Assembly: GCA_013997645.1 (NCBI GenBank)
Contig: PNKB01000012.1
Span: 1 to 51,571 of the forward strand
From: Cyanobacteria bacterium PR.3.49
GTDB taxonomy: Bacteria; Cyanobacteriota; Vampirovibrionia; Obscuribacterales; Obscuribacteraceae
Reading direction: 5' to 3'
DNA: 51,571 nt
This document shows, piece by piece, positions 1-7,290 of this stretch. Under the pieces are notes generated by a model, which was given only the letters and a program-made list of their open reading frames with translations, ran no database searches and was not told the DNA's origin. How positions within the stretch are numbered: the first letter of the stretch is position 1; every line of letters begins with the position of its first letter. Made by a program: the position numbers and the translations under genes.

Positions 1-329
1 TCGTGGTTGCCTTTCGTTGTATATACGGAATACAACCGTTTTGAGACATCTATTGAATATTCGCACTCATTGTTCAATGGTCGAGCGGAGCGCCGACCGG
101 CCCAATGTTAGCAAATTATAAGAGCACTGGCGCGAGCGCATTTCCCGCTGGCTGGCGGCAAAGAGCCCGCTATTGGCGATCTTCAGGCACGGCACCACTG
201 TAAACAGCGAAGCTTTGAGGATTTTCAGGGACATAAGCCGATTTTGATGACGAAATGCGCAGCAGTGGCGGCTTCGGGCCGGCTCTTTCCCCTGTCTTTC
301 AACTCCACTGGGCTATACTAACCTTGATA
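1..329. other. Left-edge stretch without a supported gene
   Basis: No reading frame with a convincing start, SD site or family resemblance is seen on either strand before the TolC-like gene. A TATACT that could serve as a -10 box lies at 314-319, but no good -35 is present 16-18 bases upstream. If used, it would leave almost no leader before the ATG at 330. The stretch may hold the end of a gene that starts outside the window. Confidence 0.4.
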
Positions 330-2111
330 ATGAGAGCCTTTACCAGACAACGCTTTGTCGGATTCTTACTCCTGAGCATCTATTCTGCTTCCACCGGGCA
401 AGCAGCAATTGCCGCCAACGCTCAGACATCTAAGCAGTTCAGCCCCAATCACAAACATCCTTTGAGCCTGCGCCAAAGGCTGCGATTTCATATTGCCGCC
501 GCCGGGCGCAAACCGGTCGCGCCATACACTGACGCACCGCCAATTATTCTTCCGTCTGCAAATCCAGGCACGGTAAAACCGGTGGAAGTGCCCACCCAGC
601 CATCACTTGATTTGCCAATCGGCATTCCTGAAGGCGGAACTGCAGTTCCGTCTGAGGGCGTTGAAACGCCGGGCGGACCGGGCAGCGCCGTTGATCCTAA
701 GGCGCGATATTTTCCCAAGCCGGTAGAGACGATACCGACTACAGGCACTCCAGTAACTTCTCCGATTGCCCCGGCCAGCCGAGGCGACAGCAATCCGTCC
801 AATTTGCCCGAGCAGGGCGCGCACACACCACCTTCGGTGACAGGCCAAGAGGCTCTCAATTTGCGCGGACCAATGGGCGATTCCATGACCATCGGTCAGG
901 CTATGAATGAAACTCTGATCAACAGCCCGCGCGCTGCTGCAGTTCGATTCAACCTGGGCATCACCAAGTCCGAGCTTTATCGAGCCACCGAGTTGCCCAA
1001 CCCGACCATCTTTATGGATAGCGGATACAAAGCTGAATTCACATACCGCTATGGTGCCACCATCCCAATCGAGCCGCCGTGGAAGCTGGTTTTCCGCATC
1101 CTTGCAGCAAAAAAACAAATCAAGCAGACCGACTTTGAAATTAGAAACGCTCTCTGGCAGCTGCGCGGCGATATTCGCAAAGCATACACGGAACTTGTCG
1201 TAGCGCAGGAAACGTACGAAACTCTCACTGATTTGTATGAGCTGAGTGCTCGCTTGTATGAAGTAGCAGCCAAGCGCTTTCAGGCAGGAGACGTTCCCGA
1301 ATTGGACGTTCTCAAAGCCAGATTATTGAATGGACAAAACGCAATCGAGCGCGATGTTGGTGCCAGAAGAGTTACTCAAGCGCGCCAGGCACTTTCCATT
1401 CTGCTTGGTCGAAACTATGAAACGCCGGTGCAAGTGCCTCGCCTCTCGCCTTTTCAATTGCGCGCCGAGATCATCGATCTCTTGCCGGATTTCAAAAGAG
1501 AGATGCCGAAACTGGATGTTTTGATGGCCGCAGCCAAGCAAAACCGGCTTGAACTGAAGGTTTTAGATCAGGCGATTGCCGCAGCCAAAGCACAACTGAG
1601 AGTTGCATATGGTGAAGTCTTGCCCAACCCGACCCTGGGCGTCGGCAGTTCAGTGGTTAACGGACCGCCGCTTGATCCGGCTCAGCTCGATCCGACAAAG
1701 CCGCTGCCCAAGAACGTTTTCCACGGATATTTCATTCAAGTATTTCAACCATTGCCCATATTCGATTTGAATCAGGGCGACATCAGTAAATACAGAGCGA
1801 CTATAAAAGCGCTGAACTCGCAAGTAATTTCGCAAAACAACGTCATTCAGCAAGAAGTTTCTGCCGCATACCAAAAGGTATTGGCAGCAAGACAGCGCAT
1901 TTTGACCTACCAAGAACGGCTGCTGAACGATTCGAATGAAGTGGCGAGACTCTCAAGACGCAGTTATGAAGTCGGTCAATCCGACATCACATCGACTTTG
2001 CTGACGCAGCAAGCGAATATTCAAATCAGAAACCAATATCTCGATGCCGTGAACGCATACCAGCAAGCATTCACCGATTTGGAGCAGGCGATCGGTACTG
2101 TTCTTCAATAG
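330..2111 (+). CDS. TolC/CzcC-like outer membrane efflux protein
   Basis: Outer membrane channel of the TolC family, which connects RND pumps and adaptors to the outside. From the ATG at 330 the product is 593 residues and opens with a basic, hydrophobic signal peptide ending near GQAAIAA. An upstream in-frame ATG at 255 would put 25 residues before that signal, so 330 is preferred. A Pro-rich linker spans about residues 60-170. Two long helical repeats typical of outer membrane efflux proteins follow (AYTELVVAQETYETL in the first, AAYQKVLAARQRI in the second). It stands alone on the plus strand, so its pump is unknown. The RND operon at 13.4-21.1 kb lacks an outer membrane partner and is a plausible client; this is inference. 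Confidence 0.88.
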   Translation: MRAFTRQRFVGFLLLSIYSASTGQAAIAANAQTSKQFSPNHKHPLSLRQRLRFHIAAAGRKPVAPYTDAPPIILPSANPGTVKPVEVPTQPSLDLPIGIPEGGTAVPSEGVETPGGPGSAVDPKARYFPKPVETIPTTGTPVTSPIAPASRGDSNPSNLPEQGAHTPPSVTGQEALNLRGPMGDSMTIGQAMNETLINSPRAAAVRFNLGITKSELYRATELPNPTIFMDSGYKAEFTYRYGATIPIEPPWKLVFRILAAKKQIKQTDFEIRNALWQLRGDIRKAYTELVVAQETYETLTDLYELSARLYEVAAKRFQAGDVPELDVLKARLLNGQNAIERDVGARRVTQARQALSILLGRNYETPVQVPRLSPFQLRAEIIDLLPDFKREMPKLDVLMAAAKQNRLELKVLDQAIAAAKAQLRVAYGEVLPNPTLGVGSSVVNGPPLDPAQLDPTKPLPKNVFHGYFIQVFQPLPIFDLNQGDISKYRATIKALNSQVISQNNVIQQEVSAAYQKVLAARQRILTYQERLLNDSNEVARLSRRSYEVGQSDITSTLLTQQANIQIRNQYLDAVNAYQQAFTDLEQAIGTVLQ

Positions 2112-2260
2112 ACATTCACGCTTGTTGCCCTCATGTCAGGTATGTTTTCTATCGTCTTAGTGCGGGTTGATGTAAGTTTCAACACCGCCCCCTGAAAAAC
2201 AATAGGTCGCCAACCCTCAAAGAGTGTTCGCGCCAGATTCTATATTCTGAGGACAAAACG

Positions 2261-4093
2261 ATGAGCGACATTCGCGAAGCGCTCCCTGCGCGCGATCGTA
2301 CTCGGGAATCGGCATGGACAGCCGGACAAACAGATGCTTCTGGAAACATGTTCGAAGAAGCGCGCACGTATCTGGAAAACGCATCTGCCATTCGTGCTCA
2401 ATTTACTCCTCGCCTTCCTGATGGCTTTCCCTCAGCCGATCAGATTTTGTCGATTACACCTGCAAATGAGGGACGAGTTCAAACAATTCCTGCAGCGGAA
2501 ATTGGACGAACAAGAAGCAGTGAAAGACTGCCCGGGCAATCGACTGAAGTGCGCGCCCCGGGCTCACTGGCAAGAACTACGGTCAGATTTGATTTCGACA
2601 GTGAAGGCCACCAGATAATTCGCGACCATTTAGGCTTTTGGACAAGTCGCGATGGAGGCGAAACATGGACCACTGGTGAGCCGAATTATCGAATTCGCCG
2701 TGGCACCGCGCGCATCGATGAACAGGGCAATTACACATTCGAAAACAGAGACTTTGGCGTTTCTACTACCATGACTCGCGATGGTCGCACCACTGTTTCA
2801 ATGCGAGCACAGAACGGAGAGAACTTTTCACTAACGCGCAATGAACGTGGCGAAACAGTCAGCTTTACGACACTTGCCGGTGAGTGGACAAGAAGCGGCA
2901 ATGCATGGAGAAACGAAAGAACAGGCGATGTTCGCCATGGCAACGTCGCCCTCACCGACTTCGGACAATTTACATTCAGTGGAACTGAAAACGGCCGGCA
3001 GATTTCGGACCGGCCGCACCGAACAGAGCAAATGGCACGTGCGGAAGCATTGAGATCAAGCATCGAGAGGACATACGGCGTTGAAATAATGCGCCCAGGC
3101 GATCCAAGGACGGATTATCGCCGCCGCAATATCGCCGGCATGCCCACCGAAGAAGAGCTGAGCACTTTGCAGTCCGTTTTAGAACGCACTGACCACGAAA
3201 CATATAGAGGCATGCGCATCTGGTTTGTCCGCCCGGATGAAATGCGTCCGGGCGATGCGCAAGCTCACTACGGGCATTACGTTCGAGAGGCTGCAGCTGG
3301 CCAACATCGTTGCTCAGGGTGCGCTGCCGGACATGTTCGGACAACAGAAGGACATATGGTGATAATGCCTAGTGCGCGGCAAAGCACGAATGAATGGCAA
3401 GGGCTGGAAGGACTGCTCTTGCACGAACTTATGCACCACGAGCAAGGTCAAAGATTCGGACATTCCAACAATGCATGGGGACGAAAAGGGGACAGTCCAG
3501 TGGTGCACGATAGCGCACGGCGGGCCGGCTGGGTCTACAGCGAGCGGCACGGCGAGAGTCTTTTGAGGGACAGGGAAGGGGGTTTGTGGCGCTACCATGA
3601 GACAAGTGACAGGTGGAGATGGTCGGGTGGAATTCAGCCTATCGGTCCCAGGCGACTGAACTCGGATCAAATGCTAGAGCGTGCTGCAATCCGGCCAGCC
3701 ACACGTTACAACACCAGTCCTGATGAGGGTCTTGCGGAAGGCGGAGCCATGTTTAGAATGGCAGTCCGAACAAACAGACCAGGGACGGATGATACGCATC
3801 GCGACAGGCAATATCTTGCCGAAAATTCGCCTGATGTTTACCGGGTGGTCAGAAATCTCGACCAGGACTCGATTGACCGCAGTCCCCGATACGCGGCTGA
3901 TGAAAACGGAAATTCGCGATATGTAAGAGATCTAAGGGGACGCGTCGTTCCCATCTCCGACTCTGTAATTGGAGAAATCCAGCAAGCAGAGGCAGGCTGG
4001 GCTGTCGCTGCGTTGGAGATTCGGACACGCAGAGGTGCGCAGGCCGCTGAAGAATTGATGGAAAGACAAAGAGTCTCGGCTCGCAGGCGCTAA
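2261..4093 (+). CDS. Large protein with HExxH zinc-protease-like site, function unknown
   Basis: The start is supported by GAGGA at 2249-2253, 7 bases upstream. The product is 610 residues without a signal peptide. Residues about 115-260 form short beta-rich repeats of the kind YTFENRDFGV, SFTTLAGEWTRSG and FTFSGTENGRQ. The C-terminal half carries HELMHHE with H388, E389 and H392, preceded by a hydrophobic LEGLLL, a good zincin helix. E489 or E493 in DEGLAEGG, about 100 residues further on, could be the third zinc ligand as in gluzincins. The metzincin pattern HExxHxxGxxH is not met. A peptidase role is inferred from the motif alone. It converges on the TonB-C-like gene, whose end lies 26 bases away. 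Confidence 0.6.
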   Translation: MSDIREALPARDRTRESAWTAGQTDASGNMFEEARTYLENASAIRAQFTPRLPDGFPSADQILSITPANEGRVQTIPAAEIGRTRSSERLPGQSTEVRAPGSLARTTVRFDFDSEGHQIIRDHLGFWTSRDGGETWTTGEPNYRIRRGTARIDEQGNYTFENRDFGVSTTMTRDGRTTVSMRAQNGENFSLTRNERGETVSFTTLAGEWTRSGNAWRNERTGDVRHGNVALTDFGQFTFSGTENGRQISDRPHRTEQMARAEALRSSIERTYGVEIMRPGDPRTDYRRRNIAGMPTEEELSTLQSVLERTDHETYRGMRIWFVRPDEMRPGDAQAHYGHYVREAAAGQHRCSGCAAGHVRTTEGHMVIMPSARQSTNEWQGLEGLLLHELMHHEQGQRFGHSNNAWGRKGDSPVVHDSARRAGWVYSERHGESLLRDREGGLWRYHETSDRWRWSGGIQPIGPRRLNSDQMLERAAIRPATRYNTSPDEGLAEGGAMFRMAVRTNRPGTDDTHRDRQYLAENSPDVYRVVRNLDQDSIDRSPRYAADENGNSRYVRDLRGRVVPISDSVIGEIQQAEAGWAVAALEIRTRRGAQAAEELMERQRVSARRR

Positions 4094-4119
4094 TAGCGAG
4101 TGTAGGTAATATGCACCGC

Positions 4120-5325
4120 TCACTTTTGCTTGGCATCTTGAGCAATTCTTTCGCTCTTTCTTCTTTCGATATTTTTTTCGGTCTCTTCTTGATCGCTTTC
4201 AATCGAAATATACTCACCGCCGGTGCAGACATTTCTCTCAAATATCGGCAAAGTAGAAGGATCTACGGATGCGTCAAAATAGACACCGACTTTTTTTTCG
4301 CTGCCACAAGGCGGCTTGATTGGCAATGCTTCTTTAACCGCTCGCAGAGCAGCTCTATTGTCGGCACTGTTATGGCTCTTCTTGAACCACTGGATTTTTT
4401 TCAAATTACCATCGGAATTGAGAGTGAGATAGAGATGAGCAATCCCGGTTAGTTTTTCTGCATTGACAGGCCGCCAATGCGCATAAACTGCGCGTTCGAC
4501 AAGCGAGTTAAATCTCATCTGCAACGCTGTTTCGGACTTGTAGGCAAGAATTTGTTTGTCAACCGGATCATCGACCGGCTCAAAACCGAGATAAATAAAT
4601 CTGCTTTGCGGCAGTTCTGCAGCCAGCGGCGGAAGTGCTTTTATCTCATCCAATAATTTCATTGCCGCAGCATCCAATCCTGGCGAACTGCAACTGCGCA
4701 GAATTTTGCGTGCCACGATCGTACCGTCCTTAGCCAGCTTGCAGCGGACGATAAAATCGTCTCCCGGTTGTGTTGGCGGTGCTTTGAAATTCCACTTCTG
4801 CGAAAGCAGATCGATTATCTTGACGGGATAATTTGCCGGATCATCAATTTTCTTCTCATCGTTGGGCACATAGAGCACTGCGCTGACATCGCGATCAATC
4901 GAGGGCGAATAATAAACTTCAGGCATGCATGTTCTGAATGTCAATTCCATATTCAGGGGAAGTTGCCGTTGCTCCGGAACAGCGCCGCAATTAGCTGAGT
5001 GGCTCACGGCATCAAGCGCTGCTTGATCGAGCTTTTTAACGCCCGTACTGTGTTTTAAAACAATTGCGCTTTTCGAACCGTCTTTGTTCACAACAAAACT
5101 GACGATTGCCGATTCACTGTCTTCGCCATCTTCAGGCTTCCAACCCGCCCTCACCGAATCGCAGACTTTGGAAACATACTGGCTGACCGGATGCCAGCTC
5201 ATATCCGCTTGCGGGCGTACTTCAAAAGTTCTGCCCATGGATTGAGCAAAAGCCTGAGGAGCCATGCCAATCAGCAAAGAAATAGCAGCCAGCAGTGGCA
5301 AATTGTTTTTATTCATGGAGTCCAT
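4120..5325 (-). CDS. Secreted protein with three TonB-C-like domains
   Basis: A 401-residue protein with a Sec signal peptide (MNKNNLPLLAAISLL... ending at AFA; the ATG at 5316 may be the true start because it begins this signal directly). Three segments look like TonB C-terminal folds. Residues about 65-130 have AIVSFVVNKDGS followed by KKLDQAALDAV. About 190-250 has VRCKLAKDGTIV followed by GLDAAAMKLLDEI. About 290-360 has AHLYLTLNSDGNLKKI followed by RAALRAVKEA. There is no N-terminal TonB membrane anchor or long Pro-rich spacer, so it is unlikely to energise receptors as TonB does. It probably acts as a periplasmic binding or scaffold protein, which is inference. A promoter candidate lies at 5362-5390. 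Confidence 0.65.
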   Translation of the reverse strand: MDSMNKNNLPLLAAISLLIGMAPQAFAQSMGRTFEVRPQADMSWHPVSQYVSKVCDSVRAGWKPEDGEDSESAIVSFVVNKDGSKSAIVLKHSTGVKKLDQAALDAVSHSANCGAVPEQRQLPLNMELTFRTCMPEVYYSPSIDRDVSAVLYVPNDEKKIDDPANYPVKIIDLLSQKWNFKAPPTQPGDDFIVRCKLAKDGTIVARKILRSCSSPGLDAAAMKLLDEIKALPPLAAELPQSRFIYLGFEPVDDPVDKQILAYKSETALQMRFNSLVERAVYAHWRPVNAEKLTGIAHLYLTLNSDGNLKKIQWFKKSHNSADNRAALRAVKEALPIKPPCGSEKKVGVYFDASVDPSTLPIFERNVCTGGEYISIESDQEETEKNIERRKSERIAQDAKQK

Positions 5326-5361
5326 CCGTTTGACAGAGGAAAAAACAGAACTCCAGCACCG

Positions 5362-5390
5362 AGTATATGGTGCCCGCTAACGGCAGTAAA
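5362..5390 (-). promoter_or_regulatory. Candidate promoter of the TonB-C-like gene
   Basis: On the minus strand TTTACT (5385-5390) and TATACT (5362-5367) are separated by 17 bases. This would start transcription about 30 bases before the TonB-C-like gene. Both boxes are close to the sigma-70 consensus. Confidence 0.45.
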
Positions 5391-5417
5391 AAAAACAGTA
5401 TTTAGGAGAGAAAAACA

Positions 5418-5798
5418 TTAAGCCGGCACGCGGGTGTTTTCTTTCTTCGTGCGGGCGCGGCAGATTTGCCCATCGCCGTGGATTTTAGATGCTTCGTATC
5501 CGGTCACTTTATCAATGGCGGTGTGCAACGAATGCAGCACTTTCTCGATCCGCTCGATGCGTTTGCTGTCGCCGCGCCTTTCCGCTTGCATGCGTCTGAG
5601 CATCAGTCCTGTAATCAGTCCATTCAGCCTGGCAATTCGCAAATCAGTAAGACCATAAGCCAGGGCAAGGATTATATGCCGACTCGAGGTCGTGCTTGTA
5701 TTGATAGCGTGCAGCCGCTGTTTCGAGTGCGGTGGAAACTCTTCCAGCCAGGTGAGAAAACCGATTTCGGCAGAGCGTGTGGTGGCTATGGCGTGCAT
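5418..5798 (-). CDS. Small protein of unknown function (126 aa), end of flavodoxin operon
   Basis: Unrecognised. The ATG at 5798 overlaps the last 13 bases of the 123-residue gene upstream, and a GAGG lies about 9 bases before the start inside that gene, so the two are probably translationally coupled. The product is mostly helical and basic, with a possible coiled coil around RRMQAERRGDSKRIERIEKV and single Cys near the C-terminus (GQICRAR). There is no signal peptide or clear membrane segment. Its position as fourth gene behind flavodoxin suggests the same transcript; the function cannot be stated. Confidence 0.5.
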   Translation of the reverse strand: MHAIATTRSAEIGFLTWLEEFPPHSKQRLHAINTSTTSSRHIILALAYGLTDLRIARLNGLITGLMLRRMQAERRGDSKRIERIEKVLHSLHTAIDKVTGYEASKIHGDGQICRARTKKENTRVPA

Positions 5799-6157
5799 GT
5801 GTGCTGCCTCATGCCGTCGAGATAGCTTTTCAGGCTTTCATGAGCGCCAATCAGGACAGCGGCTCTGAGCAGATCATCCTTAACATGCATAGCCACGCGC
5901 CCGTTGTCCCAGCGCACAACAAATACATCGTCGGATCCGTGGAATACGACCGTGCCGCCCATTTCGCTGGGCACCACGACTGCGCAGCGAACGCCACTTT
6001 CGTAGCCTTGCCAGTCAACCAGAGGCGTTTTCGACCAGACGCGCCGTCCTCGCAAATTATTGTGCGCTTGCTGTCTGGTCAGATCGCAGTTTTTGCCCAT
6101 CGCCGGTGCAACGGGAAACTTGGTGTACAACCACTGGCGGTGACTGGTTTGATTCAT
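5786..6157 (-). CDS. Small protein of unknown function (123 aa)
   Basis: Unrecognised. It starts 26 bases after the stop of the 52-residue gene and overlaps the next gene by 13 bases, so it sits in the middle of a minus-strand operon. The central part GGTVVFHGSDDVFVVRWDNG reads like a small SH3-like or KOW-like beta barrel, followed by a helical end (LLRAAVLIGAHESLKSYL). The start has only a loose GAGAG about 10 bases upstream. A second ATG at residue 20 lacks an SD site. Confidence 0.5.
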   Translation of the reverse strand: MNQTSHRQWLYTKFPVAPAMGKNCDLTRQQAHNNLRGRRVWSKTPLVDWQGYESGVRCAVVVPSEMGGTVVFHGSDDVFVVRWDNGRVAMHVKDDLLRAAVLIGAHESLKSYLDGMRQHTCTP

Positions 6158-6183
6158 TTATAGAACTCTCAGACTATTGAGAC

Positions 6184-6342
6184 TTAAACAATCGCGATCG
6201 GGTATGACATCAGCCATTTGAGCAATTGCTCGTGCAATTTATCCATTGCAGAGAAAAATGAGCGGCGCGCACTCCGGGGTTTTTTATGCAGCGCCGCTTT
6301 GTTTGGGCGAGCTTGAGTGGCGAAAGTGATCGTTGCGTTCAT
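6184..6342 (-). CDS. 52-residue basic small protein with consensus SD
   Basis: A short gene easily missed. The minus strand carries a perfect AGGAGG (complement of 6349-6354) 6 bases before the ATG at 6342, and the frame runs 52 codons to TAA. The product starts MNATITFATQARPNKAALH, is rich in Lys and Arg in its first half (KKPRSARRS) and ends with an amphipathic or hydrophobic helix (LLKWLMSYPIAIV). It lies 34 bases after the flavodoxin stop and 26 bases before the next gene. The strong SD and the operon position are the evidence; the family is unknown. An inverted repeat AGCGGCGC/GCGCCGCT (6261-6268, 6291-6298) lies inside it. Confidence 0.55.
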   Translation of the reverse strand: MNATITFATQARPNKAALHKKPRSARRSFFSAMDKLHEQLLKWLMSYPIAIV

Positions 6343-6376
6343 GAAGCACCTCCTATTCAACTCGCCCTATACAGGC

Positions 6377-6898
6377 TTAAACAGCCACCGCAGAATTGCC
6401 TACGGCGCTGAGAACTTCTTCAGCCCAGGTTTTTACACGAGCATCGGTGAGCTCGGGTTCGTTGACTTCGTCGACTACGAGTCCGACAAAGTGACCATCG
6501 ACAATCGATTCGGAATGATCGAATTCAAATCCTTCTTTAGAAACGCGGCAGGCAACAACTTCGGCGCCACGCTCAATGACTTTGTCGTAAAGCAATTTCA
6601 TGGCGCTGACAAAATTGTATGAATAGCCTGTCTGATCGCCCAGCGAAAAGAGCGCGACCTTTTTGCCTTCAAAGCTCATCAAATCCAGTTGTGGAAAGAA
6701 GTCGAGCCAGTCGTCGGTGAGCTCTCCGTCGCCCCAAGTAGAGCCGCCCAGGATGAGAAAGTCGCAAGCTTCCAGCTCTTCTCTTTTGGCGAACTGAATG
6801 CACTTTATCTCCGATACTAAGTTTGGCAGGTACTTTTTGATCGCATCGGCGACACCTTCTGTGGTGCCAGTCTGCGTCCCGTAAAAGAGTTTTCCCAT
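6377..6898 (-). CDS. fldA: Long-chain flavodoxin
   Basis: An FMN-binding electron carrier that can replace ferredoxin when iron is scarce. The ATG at 6898 has AAGGAG 6 bases upstream. The 173-residue length suits a long-chain flavodoxin. The phosphate-binding loop TQTGTTEG lies at residues 8-15, with the FMN-contacting segments GGSTWGDGEL and SLGDQTGYSYNF. A longer frame reaches to 6976 but lacks family resemblance before the SD. A Fur-box-like palindrome at 7006-7024 and a GC-rich hairpin touching the SD suggest iron-dependent and perhaps translational control. Three small unknown genes follow on the same strand. Confidence 0.93.
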   Translation of the reverse strand: MGKLFYGTQTGTTEGVADAIKKYLPNLVSEIKCIQFAKREELEACDFLILGGSTWGDGELTDDWLDFFPQLDLMSFEGKKVALFSLGDQTGYSYNFVSAMKLLYDKVIERGAEVVACRVSKEGFEFDHSESIVDGHFVGLVVDEVNEPELTDARVKTWAEEVLSAVGNSAVAV

Positions 6899-6911
6899 TT
6901 TGATCTCCTTG

Positions 6912-6933
6912 CGCGCGCAAAAATGTGCGCGCG
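6912..6933 (-). promoter_or_regulatory. GC-rich hairpin adjoining the flavodoxin SD
   Basis: CGCGCGCA (6912-6919) and TGCGCGCG (6926-6933) form a perfect 8-bp stem with a 6-base loop. The SD hexamer (complement of 6905-6910) starts one base from the stem. Such a leader hairpin could stabilise the mRNA or affect ribosome access; this is inference. Confidence 0.5.
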
Positions 6934-7005
6934 ATGTCCCTTCATAACAATGCGCGATAGCCACCCCGACAGACAAAAACTGCTGCCGGAATCTGGTTCG
7001 AATTT

Positions 7006-7024
7006 GTTGAGACTAATTCTCAAC
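7006..7024. promoter_or_regulatory. Fur-box-like palindrome upstream of flavodoxin
   Basis: GTTGAGACTAATTCTCAAC reads as TGAGACT-A-ATTCTCA with one mismatch to a perfect 7-1-7 inverted repeat, extended by matching bases on both sides. The 7-1-7 form is the known Fur-type operator core. It lies about 110 bases upstream of the flavodoxin start. Iron repression of flavodoxin through Fur is well established in other bacteria; binding here is inference. Confidence 0.6.
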
Positions 7025-7147
7025 TATTTTGCAAATCCTGTCCACTTAAAGTTTCAAAAACTAGAAACGTTTTTGAATAAAAACTCCAAAAGCCCACCAG
7101 TACCAGAAACTTTTGCAAAAATGCTCAACAAAGCATGAAAATCAATA

Positions 7148-7171
7148 TCAATAAGAATCAAGCCTTATTGA
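7148..7171. repeat. Inverted repeat between flavodoxin and kinase 1
   Basis: TCAATAAG (7148-7155) and CTTATTGA (7164-7171) form an 8-bp perfect inverted repeat with an 8-base spacer. It sits about 120 bases before the kinase start and could be an operator. No T-run follows. Confidence 0.35.
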
Positions 7172-7290
7172 GGCCAGTTGCGAAAGCGTCAGCCAGTCTG
7201 TTTGTTCTTTGTAGTACCACTTCCCACTAAACTAAAATGAGGTCTTAAACGAATTCGTCAACGACGCTGCTTCCCCCGGATATCTATTAA

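Noticed and set aside
2261-4093. Metzincin protease
   Set aside because: The sequence after HELMH lacks the G and H at the positions required for HExxHxxGxxH.
5326-5417. Terminator between the 126-aa gene and the TonB-C-like gene
   Set aside because: Only a 5-bp stem (GCACC/GGTGC) around 5356-5373 exists, and it coincides with the promoter candidate.
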